Assembly: GCA_030691775.1 (NCBI GenBank)
Contig: JAUYDN010000159.1
Coordinates: 1-8,455, forward strand
Length of the DNA stretch: 8,455 nt
Direction of reading: 5' to 3'
Origin: Dehalococcoidia bacterium
Lineage (GTDB): Bacteria > Chloroflexota > Dehalococcoidia > Dehalococcoidales > Fen-1064
Shown: positions 1 to 5,339 of the stretch, piece after piece
Position numbering within the stretch: the first letter of the stretch is position 1
Layout of the letters: each line of letters starts with the position of its first letter
The notes under the pieces: model-generated
What the model was told of the DNA's origin: nothing
What the model saw: only the letters and a program-made list of their open reading frames with translations
The model's database searches: none
Position numbers and translations under genes: made by a program

Positions 1-87
1 CCCACCACCCATCTTCCCCTTCTCCACTAGATTTAAAACCATAAGTCTCTTTTGTTCCTTCTTGTTCAATGTCACTATTCCTTCCAT
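1..87 (-). CDS. Probable transposase N-terminus, cut by the window edge
   Basis: Reading the minus strand from an ATG at 87 down to 1 gives 29 uninterrupted codons beginning MEGIVTLNKKEQKRLMVLNL and continuing into a Lys/Gly-rich stretch at the window edge. The pattern of a short acidic start, then a Lys/Glu/Arg-rich helix and a LMVLN-like core, resembles the start of the helix-turn-helix region of integrase-core transposases (IS481 or ISNCY/IS1202-like), which use it to bind their own ends. The sequence just outside the start codon carries repeated GGTGACA motifs, which fits an insertion sequence end. The catalytic domain lies outside the window, so the family is an inference from only 29 residues. 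It could instead be another DNA-binding protein. Whether the element is intact cannot be seen. Confidence 0.5.
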   Translation of the reverse strand, partial: MEGIVTLNKKEQKRLMVLNLVEKGKMGGG

Positions 88-137
88 GGTGACATTTTCC
101 CTGAACAGTTAACTGGTGACAAAATCGTAGAACATTA
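1..137 (-). mobile_element. Terminal part of an insertion sequence (putative)
   Basis: The segment combines the start of a probable transposase (87 to 1) with an upstream stretch holding two direct copies of GGTGACA (88-94 and 115-121) and a related GTCACTATT in the first codons. The GTTAAC palindrome lies between the two copies. Short repeats of this kind next to a transposase start are typical of transposase binding sites at insertion sequence ends. The outer boundary is a guess (about 120-150). No target duplication can be checked because the other end is outside the window. Confidence 0.4.
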
Positions 138-182
138 ACACCTTATTCCCGGGGAAAGGCTCCAGCGAAACGTTGATAATTT

Positions 183-292
183 CAGAAAACCCCCTTCAGT
201 CCCCCTTTTCTAAAGGGGGAAATTATTTCCTCTCCCTTTCGCAAAGAGCTTGCCCCGTACTTGATACGGGGGAGATTGTGAGGGTTTTCGGC
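183..292. repeat. MITE-like or REP-like intergenic element with two internal hairpins
   Basis: The ends are inverted repeats: GAAAACCC at 185-192 pairs with GGGTTTTC at 283-290, and weaker complementarity extends about 20 bases inward on each side. Inside are two perfect hairpins. The first is TCCCCCTTT/AAAGGGGGA (200-208/212-220, 3-base loop). The second is CCCCGTA/TACGGGG (253-259/265-271, 5-base loop). The second hairpin and its left flank recur at 4015-4042, so the segment belongs to an interspersed family. There is no coding potential. It may be a passive miniature element or a structured RNA if transcribed. Confidence 0.5.
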
Positions 293-318
293 TGTTTCGC
301 GGGAAACTGCCGGGGAAA

Positions 319-346
319 GCGGTAACCTGCCACCAATGCTTACCGC
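319..346. promoter_or_regulatory. Inverted repeat upstream of the efflux gene (possible operator)
   Basis: GCGGTAA at 319-325 is a perfect inverted match to TTACCGC at 340-346, with a 14-base centre. It ends 23 bases before the putative -35 box of the transporter. The spacing of about two helical turns between arm centres is what a dimeric repressor or activator would need. No regulator gene lies next to it in this window, so a role in controlling the transporter is only a suggestion. Confidence 0.25.
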
Positions 347-369
347 CTAGCGCTGTTGGCTACCTGCGT

Positions 370-397
370 TTGACCCATTTCACTAACAACTGATAAA
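370..397 (+). promoter_or_regulatory. Putative sigma70-type promoter of the MATE transporter
   Basis: TTGACC (370-375) and GATAAA (392-397) are separated by 16 bases. Transcription would start near 404, only about 8 bases before the ATG at 412, leaving no room for a Shine-Dalgarno sequence. None is seen. Confidence 0.35.
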
Positions 398-411
398 GTG
401 TGGTGATTATC

Positions 412-1818
412 ATGGAACCGCCTGCAAATCTGCACAAGACCACAGAACGCCTGGGCACCGCCCCCCTGGGGAGACTGCTCCTCCGTTTGAGTTTGCCCAG
501 CATTGCCTCGATGTTGTCTATCTCTCTTTACAACCTGGTAGACACCTTCTGGGTGGCGAAGCTGGGATTCCGGGCGGTGGCGGCGCTCACCGTGATTATG
601 CCGCTCTGGGTTTTCATTCTTGCCGTGGCAATAGGCACCGGCGTGGGCATCAATGCCCTTACCTCACGACGCTTTGGTGAAAAGAATATCTTTGCCGCCC
701 ACCAGGCGGCGGGCCAATCTTATTTCCTCTCACTGGTGCTGGGTTCCCTTTTCTTCATCGCTGGTATTATTTTTACGCAACAAATACTCATCATCTGTGG
801 CGCCACGCCTGATATCATCCAATTCGGTGAAGAATACTTGATTGTGCTTGCCTGGGGCATGCCTTTCATCTTCGCGCAAATGATATTCCGTAATGTTTTC
901 AATGCCGCTGGCGATGCCGTTCTCCCAATGGTGTACACCATCTTCGGGCAGGTATTGAACGTCATTCTCGACCCTTTGTTGATATTCGGCTGGGGATTTT
1001 TCCCGGAGCTGGGGGTAAAGGGAGCGGCGCTGGCGACTGTTATCTCAAATGTGCTCAGTACAGCGCTGGCACTTGGATTTATCTTCGCCAACAAGACGCC
1101 TTACCGCTTTAAACCCGTTCATCTCATCCCGAATGGACGGGCACTCTTCGAGATTTACCGCATCGGTTTGCCGGCGATGTTAATGGAAGCGACCGAAGCT
1201 ATCGTCTTCGTCCTCTTCAACCGCGTCGTCGCCGGGTTCGGGTCGGTGGCGCTGGCGGCGATGGGAATCGCGGGGCGTATCGCCGACCTCGCCTTTATGT
1301 TTATTATCGGGACGTCTCACGGTCTGCTCCCCATCATCGGCTTTAGCTATGGAGCCAAACTGTGGCACCGGCTCTGGGGCGCGGTGAAGTTGACAGCCCT
1401 CTGGCTGATGGGCTTGATGGTCATTGCCACCGTTCTACTGGAGGTATTTGCCGCCCAGACAGTCGCGTTGTTTAATAACGACCCGGAGCTTATCCGGATT
1501 GCCGTGCCCGGTATGCGTATTTTCATCTCGACACTTGCTTTGATAGGACCCGCGGTTGTGTTTATCACCGTGTTCCAGGGGCTATCTAAAGGCAAAGATG
1601 CCATGGTGCTTTCCCTCGCCCGCCAGTTTATCTTTTTCCTGCCCGCACTGTACATCCTCCCCCGGCTGATGGGGTTGACCGGTGTCTGGCTTTCCTTGGT
1701 GGTATCCGATATTCTGGGAGTAACGGTTTCCGGTTTGTGGCTGTACCGGGAATACCGGCGGCAAAAGAGGGGTGGGGAGTGGGGGGAAGCAGGCATTCTC
1801 TCCGGTCAAGAGAAGTAG
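412..1818 (+). CDS. MATE family efflux transporter
   Basis: This is a polytopic inner-membrane protein of 468 residues from the ATG at 412. Two in-frame GTG codons at 400 and 403 would add up to four residues. It has about twelve hydrophobic segments in two similar halves, the usual layout and length of multidrug and toxic compound extrusion proteins, which exchange drugs or metabolites for Na+ or H+. The N-terminal half carries an LRLSLPSIASML segment followed by YNLVDTFWVAKLG, the MepA/DinF-like counterpart of the conserved YNxVDxxFxGxLG region. The middle has LNVILDPLLIFGWG and GVKGAALATVISN, both typical of the family. The second half repeats the pattern with IGLPAMLMEATEAIVFVLFN. The C-terminal tail after the last membrane segment is short, basic and cytoplasmic. 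The substrate cannot be told from sequence. A lipoprotein gene begins one base after its stop, so the two are probably cotranscribed. Confidence 0.93.
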   Translation: MEPPANLHKTTERLGTAPLGRLLLRLSLPSIASMLSISLYNLVDTFWVAKLGFRAVAALTVIMPLWVFILAVAIGTGVGINALTSRRFGEKNIFAAHQAAGQSYFLSLVLGSLFFIAGIIFTQQILIICGATPDIIQFGEEYLIVLAWGMPFIFAQMIFRNVFNAAGDAVLPMVYTIFGQVLNVILDPLLIFGWGFFPELGVKGAALATVISNVLSTALALGFIFANKTPYRFKPVHLIPNGRALFEIYRIGLPAMLMEATEAIVFVLFNRVVAGFGSVALAAMGIAGRIADLAFMFIIGTSHGLLPIIGFSYGAKLWHRLWGAVKLTALWLMGLMVIATVLLEVFAAQTVALFNNDPELIRIAVPGMRIFISTLALIGPAVVFITVFQGLSKGKDAMVLSLARQFIFFLPALYILPRLMGLTGVWLSLVVSDILGVTVSGLWLYREYRRQKRGGEWGEAGILSGQEK

Positions 1819-1819
1819 A

Positions 1820-2233
1820 ATGCGTAATACAATCGGTCTGTTGATTTGCCTGGCACTGGTCTCATCGATAGTAGCCTGTAAAAGCGCAACCACACCGGGT
1901 GCGCAATTAGGCAGGGAGTTCACCCTCGCCATCGGGCAGAGCGCCGATATTTCCGGTGGGAGGCTGAGTATAAAGTTTCTGGATGTGACGGAAGACAGCC
2001 GCTGTCCGAAGAACGTGACCTGCATCTGGGAGGGACGCGTTACCTGCTCTATCGAACTCACGAAAGACAGTCAAAAGAAGACCGTCAGCCTGACCCAGCC
2101 TGGTCTGAGCGATGCCGCCGCGGGACAGTCGTTGGATGGCTATACTGCAAAATTCACGGTTGAGCCTTATCCGGAGGCAGGCAAGCAGATTACGAAGAAT
2201 GATTACCGGTTACAGATGACGGTAAACAAGTAG
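1820..2233 (+). CDS. Small secreted lipoprotein with conserved RCPxxVxCxW motif
   Basis: The start is the ATG at 1820, one base after the transporter stop and preceded by an AGAGAAG purine stretch. The frame stays open upstream, but only this start yields a proper signal peptide. The 137-residue product begins with an N-terminal Arg, a hydrophobic stretch and a lipobox IVAC at residues 17-20, so Cys20 is the probable lipidation site. The mature part is a small domain containing EDSRCPKNVTCIWEGRV (about residues 58-74). The pattern with Cys62, Cys68 and Trp70 recurs in many short uncharacterised bacterial exported proteins. The two cysteines may form a disulfide or bind a metal. No function is known to me. 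Tight coupling to the efflux gene hints at a shared role in envelope or stress response, but this is inference. The TAG stop is the first part of an intergenic repeat. Confidence 0.8.
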   Translation: MRNTIGLLICLALVSSIVACKSATTPGAQLGREFTLAIGQSADISGGRLSIKFLDVTEDSRCPKNVTCIWEGRVTCSIELTKDSQKKTVSLTQPGLSDAAAGQSLDGYTAKFTVEPYPEAGKQITKNDYRLQMTVNK

Positions 2234-2287
2234 GGGCGAGGCTTGACCTCGCCCTCCACAACGGACGACCTCAAGGGTTGCCCGTAC
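2230..2287. repeat. Paired-hairpin intergenic repeat R1, copy 1
   Basis: The unit begins GTAGGGGCGAGGC and ends in GTAC. Its first half is a perfect 8-bp hairpin, GGGCGAGG/CCTCGCCC (2234-2241/2247-2254). The second half contains GACGACCTCAAGGGTTGCCC, a weaker stem around TCAA. It overlaps the stop codon of the preceding lipoprotein gene. It matches copy 2 (2333-2387) closely and copy 3 (from 3940) over its first half. It has no T-run, so it is not an obvious terminator. Confidence 0.8.
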
Positions 2288-2332
2288 AGAACGAGGGTTT
2301 GCCCCTGTACTGGATTTCGGTTTCCATTACCC

Positions 2333-2387
2333 GTAGGGGCGAGGCTCGCCCTCGCCCTTTGTGGGCGACCTCAAGGGTCGTCCGTAC
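2333..2387. repeat. Paired-hairpin intergenic repeat R1, copy 2
   Basis: This copy is in the same orientation as copy 1 and shares the start GTAGGGGCGAGGCT, the central CTCGCCCT, the segment CGACCTCAAGGGT and the terminal CCGTAC. The second hairpin is well formed: GGGCGACC pairs with GGTCGTCC across a TCAAG loop with one G-U pair. It ends 12 bases before the stop codon of the convergent DUF951 gene. The 45 bases between the copies include GAGGGTTTGCCCCTGTAC, a degenerate echo of the unit's right end, so a third partial unit may be present. Confidence 0.8.
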
Positions 2388-2399
2388 GGTATTACGGTT

Positions 2400-2591
2400 C
2401 TATTTCCCGCGTGAAACAAAAGCCTTGACCCGTCTTTCAAAGACTGACCGGGCTATGAGCACACGGTGTTTGCAGGTTCGGCAAACCATACCGATATCCG
2501 CTCCCACCCGCACCACCTCCCACTCGTAGCTGCCGCAGGGATGTGGTTTCTTCAGTCGTACCACGTCTCCCAGCCGGATTTCGAGCACCAT
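2400..2591 (-). CDS. DUF951 family protein
   Basis: The product has 63 residues and spans essentially the whole family. Diagnostic features are GDVVRLKKPHPCG (residues 8-20), W24, the segment VVRVGADIGMVC, a CxxC pair (Cys37/Cys40) and the closing RSVFERRVKAFV. The conserved HPCG cysteine plus CxxC suggests a small beta-barrel that binds zinc or nucleic acid. The role is not established; in Firmicutes the family is found near chromosome-partition and translation-associated genes. It starts two bases after the pyrF stop with a GGGG stretch just upstream of its ATG, so it is almost certainly the second gene of a pyrF operon. The name is a family assignment from motif recognition. Confidence 0.85.
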   Translation of the reverse strand: MVLEIRLGDVVRLKKPHPCGSYEWEVVRVGADIGMVCRTCKHRVLIARSVFERRVKAFVSRGK

Positions 2592-2593
2592 GT

Positions 2594-3412
2594 CTAACCC
2601 CGCAATTCCGCCAGGTGTTTATTGATTTCATCACGCAGGGTTTTGGCGGCTTTACGGGCGGCAACAGCAAAATCGTTACCCCGGGATGCATAGAGAATCT
2701 GGCGGGATGAATTGATAATGATACCGCGCAGGTGCATATCCACGCCGTAGTGCACCGCCTGTTTCAGGTCGCCGCCCTGCGCCCCCACTCCCGGTATTAG
2801 GAACACCATATCAGGGTGCGCCTGGCGGATGCTTTTCAACTCTTCCGGGTAAGTGGCACCGACCACCAGCCCGATGTTGCCCTGTTTATTCCACCTGCTG
2901 GCTTTCAACGCTACGACCTCGTAGAGCGGTGATGTCTTGCCCTCGAACTGGCACGGTAATGACTGGAAATCGGCGGCGCCTTTGTTGGAAGTGCGGCACA
3001 GCAGGAAGATAAACCGCTCCCTGTCTTTGATGAAAGGTTCGATAGAATCGAAACCCAGGTAAGGACTGACAGTTACGGCGTCCGCTTTCAGAAAGTCGAA
3101 GATTGCCCGTGCATAAGCATCCGAGGTGTTGCCGATATCACCGCGCTTTGCATCGATAATCACCGGGATTTCTTTCGGTATCTGCTGGATGGTGTGGTGG
3201 AGAATATCCAGCCCGCGCTCACCCTGCGCCTCATAGAAAGCGATGTTCGGTTTATAGGCGCACACCAGGTCGGCGGTAGCGTCGATAATCGCCTTGTTAA
3301 ACTGCAGGACATCGATACCCGGCGGGAGAAGCTCCGGGTCGGTGTCCAGACCGACGCAGACCAGGCTCTGGTTCCTATCAACGATGGCATTAAGCTTTTC
3401 GAGAAACGTCAT
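2594..3412 (-). CDS. pyrF: Orotidine 5'-phosphate decarboxylase (group 2)
   Basis: The enzyme decarboxylates OMP to UMP, the last step of de novo pyrimidine synthesis, in the cytoplasm. The 272-residue protein opens with LVCVGLDTDPELLP (about 17-30), has AYKPNIAFYEAQG (52-64) with the conserved Lys54, and carries the catalytic DAKRGDIGNT segment (87-96), where Asp87, Lys89 and Asp92 form the charged active-site network. VTVSPYLGFDSI and FLIPGVGAQGGD complete the phosphate-binding part of the TIM barrel. The GLDTDP opening and the length above 260 mark group 2 rather than the shorter E. coli/Bacillus type. The start at 3412 has a GGA purine stretch 7 bases upstream and a good promoter (3447-3475). 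DUF951 follows immediately. No other pyrimidine gene is in view. Confidence 0.95.
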   Translation of the reverse strand: MTFLEKLNAIVDRNQSLVCVGLDTDPELLPPGIDVLQFNKAIIDATADLVCAYKPNIAFYEAQGERGLDILHHTIQQIPKEIPVIIDAKRGDIGNTSDAYARAIFDFLKADAVTVSPYLGFDSIEPFIKDRERFIFLLCRTSNKGAADFQSLPCQFEGKTSPLYEVVALKASRWNKQGNIGLVVGATYPEELKSIRQAHPDMVFLIPGVGAQGGDLKQAVHYGVDMHLRGIIINSSRQILYASRGNDFAVAARKAAKTLRDEINKHLAELRG

Positions 3413-3446
3413 AATGTATTCCGTCCTGTATCCGTAAGTTTACCTG

Positions 3447-3475
3447 ATATTAGCAACACGGGAGGGAAGCGTCAA
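3447..3475 (-). promoter_or_regulatory. Promoter of the pyrF-DUF951 operon
   Basis: On the minus strand TTGACG (3475 to 3470) is followed after exactly 17 bases by TAATAT (3452 to 3447). Transcription would begin near 3440 and give a leader of about 28 bases that includes the purine-rich ribosome binding stretch. No attenuator hairpin is seen in that leader. Confidence 0.5.
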
Positions 3476-3525
3476 GGACGGCGTGTAAATTATGCCGGAA
3501 AAATCATCTCCGCAACAAGCAGATA

Positions 3526-3556
3526 GTGACAGTGGCGGTAATGTGTGGGCTATAAT
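3526..3556 (+). promoter_or_regulatory. Promoter placing the start site at the ATG (leaderless)
   Basis: A perfect TATAAT (3551-3556) has GTGACA (3526-3531) 19 bases upstream. The -10 box ends six bases before the ATG at 3563, so the transcript should begin at or within a base or two of the start codon. There is no Shine-Dalgarno sequence, which fits a leaderless mRNA. Confidence 0.5.
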
Positions 3557-3562
3557 GGCATT

Positions 3563-3928
3563 ATGGAACGCGAGCGTTTTGAAGAGCTGGTGGAACGTGC
3601 AATCGGGAGTCTGCCGCAGGAATTCCTCGACCGTTTAGACAACGTGGAGATTATGGTAGAAGATTACCCCACGCCCACCCAGATGCGCAAAGCAGAAGTG
3701 AAAGCCGGGCATATGTTACTGGGTATCTACGAAGGTGTACCACGCACCAGGCGGAGCACGCATTACGGTATGGTATTACCGGATAAAATCACCGTTTTTA
3801 AAAAGCCCATCGAGGCTAAGTGCCGTACGGACGAAGAAATTACCGCGGAGATTGAACGGGTGGTCCGGCACGAGATTGCCCACCATTTTGGACTGGATGA
3901 CGCACGGCTCGATGAACTGGGGAGATAA
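3563..3928 (+). CDS. Minimal zinc metallopeptidase (DUF1025 / PF06262-like)
   Basis: The product has 121 residues from the ATG at 3563. The frame extends to a GTG at 3545, but that start would lie upstream of the TATAAT box. It opens with an acidic helix (FEELVERAIGSLPQEFLDRL) and then DNVEIMVEDYPT, the usual entry of this short zincin family. LLGIYEGVP and PDKITVFKKPIE form the middle. The C-terminus holds the zinc site HEIAHHFGLDD (103-113), an HExxHxxGxxD motif with His103, Glu104 and His107 and a probable third ligand Asp113. It has no signal peptide or membrane segment, so it is cytoplasmic. Many members sit alone on the chromosome and their substrate is unknown to me. It is divergent from pyrF, with about 150 bases between start codons. 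Confidence 0.88.
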   Translation: MERERFEELVERAIGSLPQEFLDRLDNVEIMVEDYPTPTQMRKAEVKAGHMLLGIYEGVPRTRRSTHYGMVLPDKITVFKKPIEAKCRTDEEITAEIERVVRHEIAHHFGLDDARLDELGR

Positions 3929-3939
3929 ATACATCTCTC

Positions 3940-4000
3940 GTAGAGGCTCGACCTCGCCCTTTATTGGGCGACCTCCTTGTCATTCTGGAGGAGTCCGTAC
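3940..4000. repeat. Repeat R1, copy 3 (interrupted)
   Basis: GTAGAGGCTCGACCTCGCCC and TTGGGCGACCT match the left two thirds of R1 (2230-2287 and 2333-2387). After GGGCGACCT the sequence departs into CCTTGTCATTCTGG, the end of another repeat family, before a short TCCGTAC that resembles the R1 right end. One repeat appears to have landed in, or been joined to, another. Confidence 0.65.
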
Positions 4001-4057
4001 CATCAATATTTCTGAAGAGCCTGCCCCGTACTGGATACGGGGACGACGAAGGATCTC
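3975..4057 (-). repeat. Interspersed repeat R2, minus-oriented copy carrying a CCCCGTA hairpin
   Basis: Read on the minus strand the unit begins GAGATCCTTCG (4057 to 4047) and ends CCAGAATGACAAGG (3988 to 3975). These match the ends of the two plus-strand copies at 6386-6450 and 6497-6560. Its centre holds the hairpin CCCCGTA/TACGGGG (4024-4030/4036-4042) with the left flank AAGAGCCTG, nearly identical to 245-271. Conserved ends with a variable centre suggest a miniature element or a stepwise assembled repeat. Confidence 0.55.
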
Positions 4058-4148
4058 AGGGTGGGGAAGAGGAAGTCATTACCCTTGAGACCCTATTTCG
4101 AATTGTCTCACGATAAACGGCTTTAGTAGAAATACCCTCCCGATACTG

Positions 4149-4215
4149 TCATTCCAGCCCCGTATCGGAGTACGGGTACACCGTGAAAGGGGTAAATTCC
4201 GACTGGAATCCAGAG
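4149..4215. repeat. Palindromic intergenic repeat R3 (nested inverted repeats)
   Basis: Outer arms ATTCCAG (4151-4157) and CTGGAAT (4203-4209) enclose a hairpin CCCGTA/TACGGG (4159-4164/4171-4176). The right end continues CCAGAGCGGGTGGGG. It resembles the widespread GTCATTCC...GGAATCCAG type of bacterial intergenic palindrome. It ends about 40 bases before the ribosome binding site of the thioesterase and could form a stem in its 5' leader if transcribed from upstream. With R1 and R2 copies it fills 3929-4264, where I see no gene. Confidence 0.55.
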
Positions 4216-4264
4216 CGGGTGGGGTGGGGACTTGATACTTGTTACTTTCCAACGGAGGTAGACC

Positions 4265-4684
4265 ATGCCAGACGAGAAAAAAGTCGCCGAGACCATTGCC
4301 AGACTAACCGCCGCGGAAAAGACGGAACCAATCGCGAAGTTCCTTGGCATGAAGCTCGTGGAGTACAAGCCTGGCTACGCTAAGGTGACGATGAAGCTCA
4401 AGCCGGAGCACCAGAACTTTAACGGATATGTCTTCGGCGGGATTGTGATGAGCCTGGCGGACCAGGCATTTGCTTATGGCGCCAACTCCATGAACTTCCC
4501 GAGTGTCGCCACGCAGTTCAATATCCACTTCATTTCCGCCGCTGAACCCACGGATGAGCTGACGGCGGAATGCCGGGTGTTGCGTTCTGGCCGCCGTGCC
4601 GCCACCTCCGAGATAACCGTGACCAACCAGTCCGGCAAGCTCATTGCAAAGGCAACCGGGGTGACGGTGCCGGTGGGGGAGTGA
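4265..4684 (+). CDS. PaaI-like hotdog acyl-CoA thioesterase
   Basis: The product is a single hotdog domain of 139 residues, the usual size for this group, which hydrolyses acyl- or aryl-CoA thioesters in the cytoplasm as dimers or tetramers. The start is fixed by GGAGG at 4254-4258, six bases before the ATG. After an acidic/basic N-terminal helix comes FLGMKLVEYKPGYAKVTMKL, a typical first strand pair. The active-site stretch HQNFNGYVFGGIVMSLADQA runs from residue 49 to 68, with His49, Asn53-Gly54, Gly58-Gly59 and Asp66. The last strands are TAECRVLRSGRRAATSEITV and LIAKATGVTVPVG. The substrate cannot be told; the acyl-CoA synthetase 1.9 kb downstream suggests a fatty or aromatic acyl-CoA context. 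Its last 28 codons are duplicated 655 bases downstream (5256-5344), beyond a toxin-antitoxin pair. Confidence 0.88.
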   Translation: MPDEKKVAETIARLTAAEKTEPIAKFLGMKLVEYKPGYAKVTMKLKPEHQNFNGYVFGGIVMSLADQAFAYGANSMNFPSVATQFNIHFISAAEPTDELTAECRVLRSGRRAATSEITVTNQSGKLIAKATGVTVPVGE

Positions 4685-4689
4685 AACAA
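4601..4689 (+). repeat. 89-bp direct repeat, left copy (3' end of the thioesterase gene)
   Basis: This stretch, from the codons for AATSEITV to five bases past the TGA stop, matches 5256-5344 at 84 of 89 positions with a constant offset of 655 bases and no gaps. Upstream the match fades (about 10 of 14 positions over 4587-4600). Downstream it stops abruptly. The two copies flank the DUF4258/DUF2283 pair exactly as attachment sites or recombination footprints would. Confidence 0.93.
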
Positions 4690-4708
4690 TAAGCCTGCGG
4701 GATAGAAT
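4681..4708 (+). promoter_or_regulatory. Putative promoter of the DUF4258/DUF2283 pair
   Basis: TAGAAT (4703-4708) differs from the consensus -10 at one base. GTGAAA (4681-4686), which overlaps the thioesterase stop codon, is a weak -35 at 16-base spacing. Transcription would start near 4715, about five bases before the ATG at 4720, again with no Shine-Dalgarno sequence. Confidence 0.35.
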
Positions 4709-4719
4709 GGCACAATGTT

Positions 4720-4968
4720 ATGAGGGTTTATGAAACGCCGGGCGGGAAACAATATGGCTTCTTGCCTCATGCGCTTGAAAGGATGTCCCAAAGACGCATT
4801 AAGAGGCGTGATATTTCTCATATTTTGGATAATTATCAGGCAAGCTATACCGATAGAAAAGGAAATCTCTGCCTTGTTGGATTGTCAGGCGAGAACAGAA
4901 AGATTAGAATAGTGGTAGCTAAAAACAGCGACCCGCTTGAGATTCTAACGGCGATTGTGCAAGATTAG
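4720..4968 (+). CDS. DUF4258 domain protein, putative RelE-like toxin
   Basis: The product is a basic 82-residue protein. It shows the DUF4258 signature PHALERMSQRRIKRRDI (16-32), containing H-x-x-x-R-M-x-x-R, then a LDNYQASYTDRKGNLCL strand segment and a final RIVVAKNSDPLEILTAI strand, a small alpha/beta fold of RelE/ParE size. Members are commonly the first gene of toxin-antitoxin pairs and are presumed to cut or interfere with RNA, although activity is not shown by sequence. The pair with DUF2283 fifteen bases downstream is the expected partner. Codons such as AGA, ATA and AAA are frequent and GC is clearly lower than in the flanking thioesterase, suggesting acquisition. It lies between two copies of the thioesterase 3' end. 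Confidence 0.82.
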   Translation: MRVYETPGGKQYGFLPHALERMSQRRIKRRDISHILDNYQASYTDRKGNLCLVGLSGENRKIRIVVAKNSDPLEILTAIVQD

Positions 4969-4983
4969 TGTGGGGAGGCCAAA

Positions 4984-5217
4984 ATGAAGTATAAATACGA
5001 TAAAACCGCTGATGCCGCGTACATCCTTATCAATGATTTACCGCATGCATACTCCAAAGAGATTGATGATACCAGAATAGTCGACTATACAAAAGATGGT
5101 ACTGTAATTGGCATTGAACTACTCTACGTTAGTAAAGGCGTTGATGTATCCGGTCTACCTTACGAATCTGAGCTCGGTAAACTTCTCGCCAGGCATCATG
5201 TAAAAGTGTTTGCTTAA
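4984..5217 (+). CDS. DUF2283 domain protein, putative antitoxin
   Basis: The product has 77 residues with the hallmarks of DUF2283: YDKTADAAYILI (5-16), then a strand with EIDDTRIVDYTKDGTVIGIE, and the closing GVDVSGLP. Family members are small acidic beta proteins usually encoded directly after a DUF4258 protein and assumed to neutralise it. A strong GGGGAGG (4972-4978) sits five bases before the ATG, whereas the toxin upstream has none. This difference would favour antitoxin synthesis over toxin from the shared mRNA. The gene is followed by 38 bases of unassigned sequence and then the thioesterase 3' stub. Confidence 0.85.
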   Translation: MKYKYDKTADAAYILINDLPHAYSKEIDDTRIVDYTKDGTVIGIELLYVSKGVDVSGLPYESELGKLLARHHVKVFA

Positions 5218-5255
5218 CACTCCCTACCCTGACCACTGTCACTGTCCTCCCTGCT

Positions 5256-5339
5256 GCCACCTCCGAGATAACCGTGACGAACCAGTCCGGCAAGCTCATC
5301 GCCAAAGCCACCGGGGTGACGGTGCCGGTGGGGGAGTGA
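5256..5339 (+). pseudogene. Thioesterase 3'-end stub (right copy of the direct repeat)
   Basis: In frame, this encodes AATSEITVTNQSGKLIAKAT and on through TVPVGE to a TGA, identical at protein level to the last 28 residues of the thioesterase at 4265-4684. The DNA match runs to 5344. There is no start codon or upstream hotdog domain: the preceding codons read as an unrelated Thr/Val/Leu/Pro stretch, with only weak similarity over 5242-5255. All five base differences from the left copy are silent third-position changes, so this stub separated from the left copy while both were part of functional genes, or arrived by recombination with a related allele. It is not expected to be translated. Confidence 0.9.

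Noticed and set aside
1582..2061. Minus-strand open frame across the transporter end and lipoprotein start
   Set aside because: It lies opposite two well-supported genes and has no recognisable domain.
2230..2387. CRISPR array
   Set aside because: There are only two or three units of 55-58 bases with internal hairpins, with no regular spacer length and no cas genes.
4086..4110. TGAGAC/GTCTCA inverted repeat as an operator
   Set aside because: The 6-bp arms with a 13-base centre lie in a repeat-filled gap with no promoter nearby. This is likely chance.
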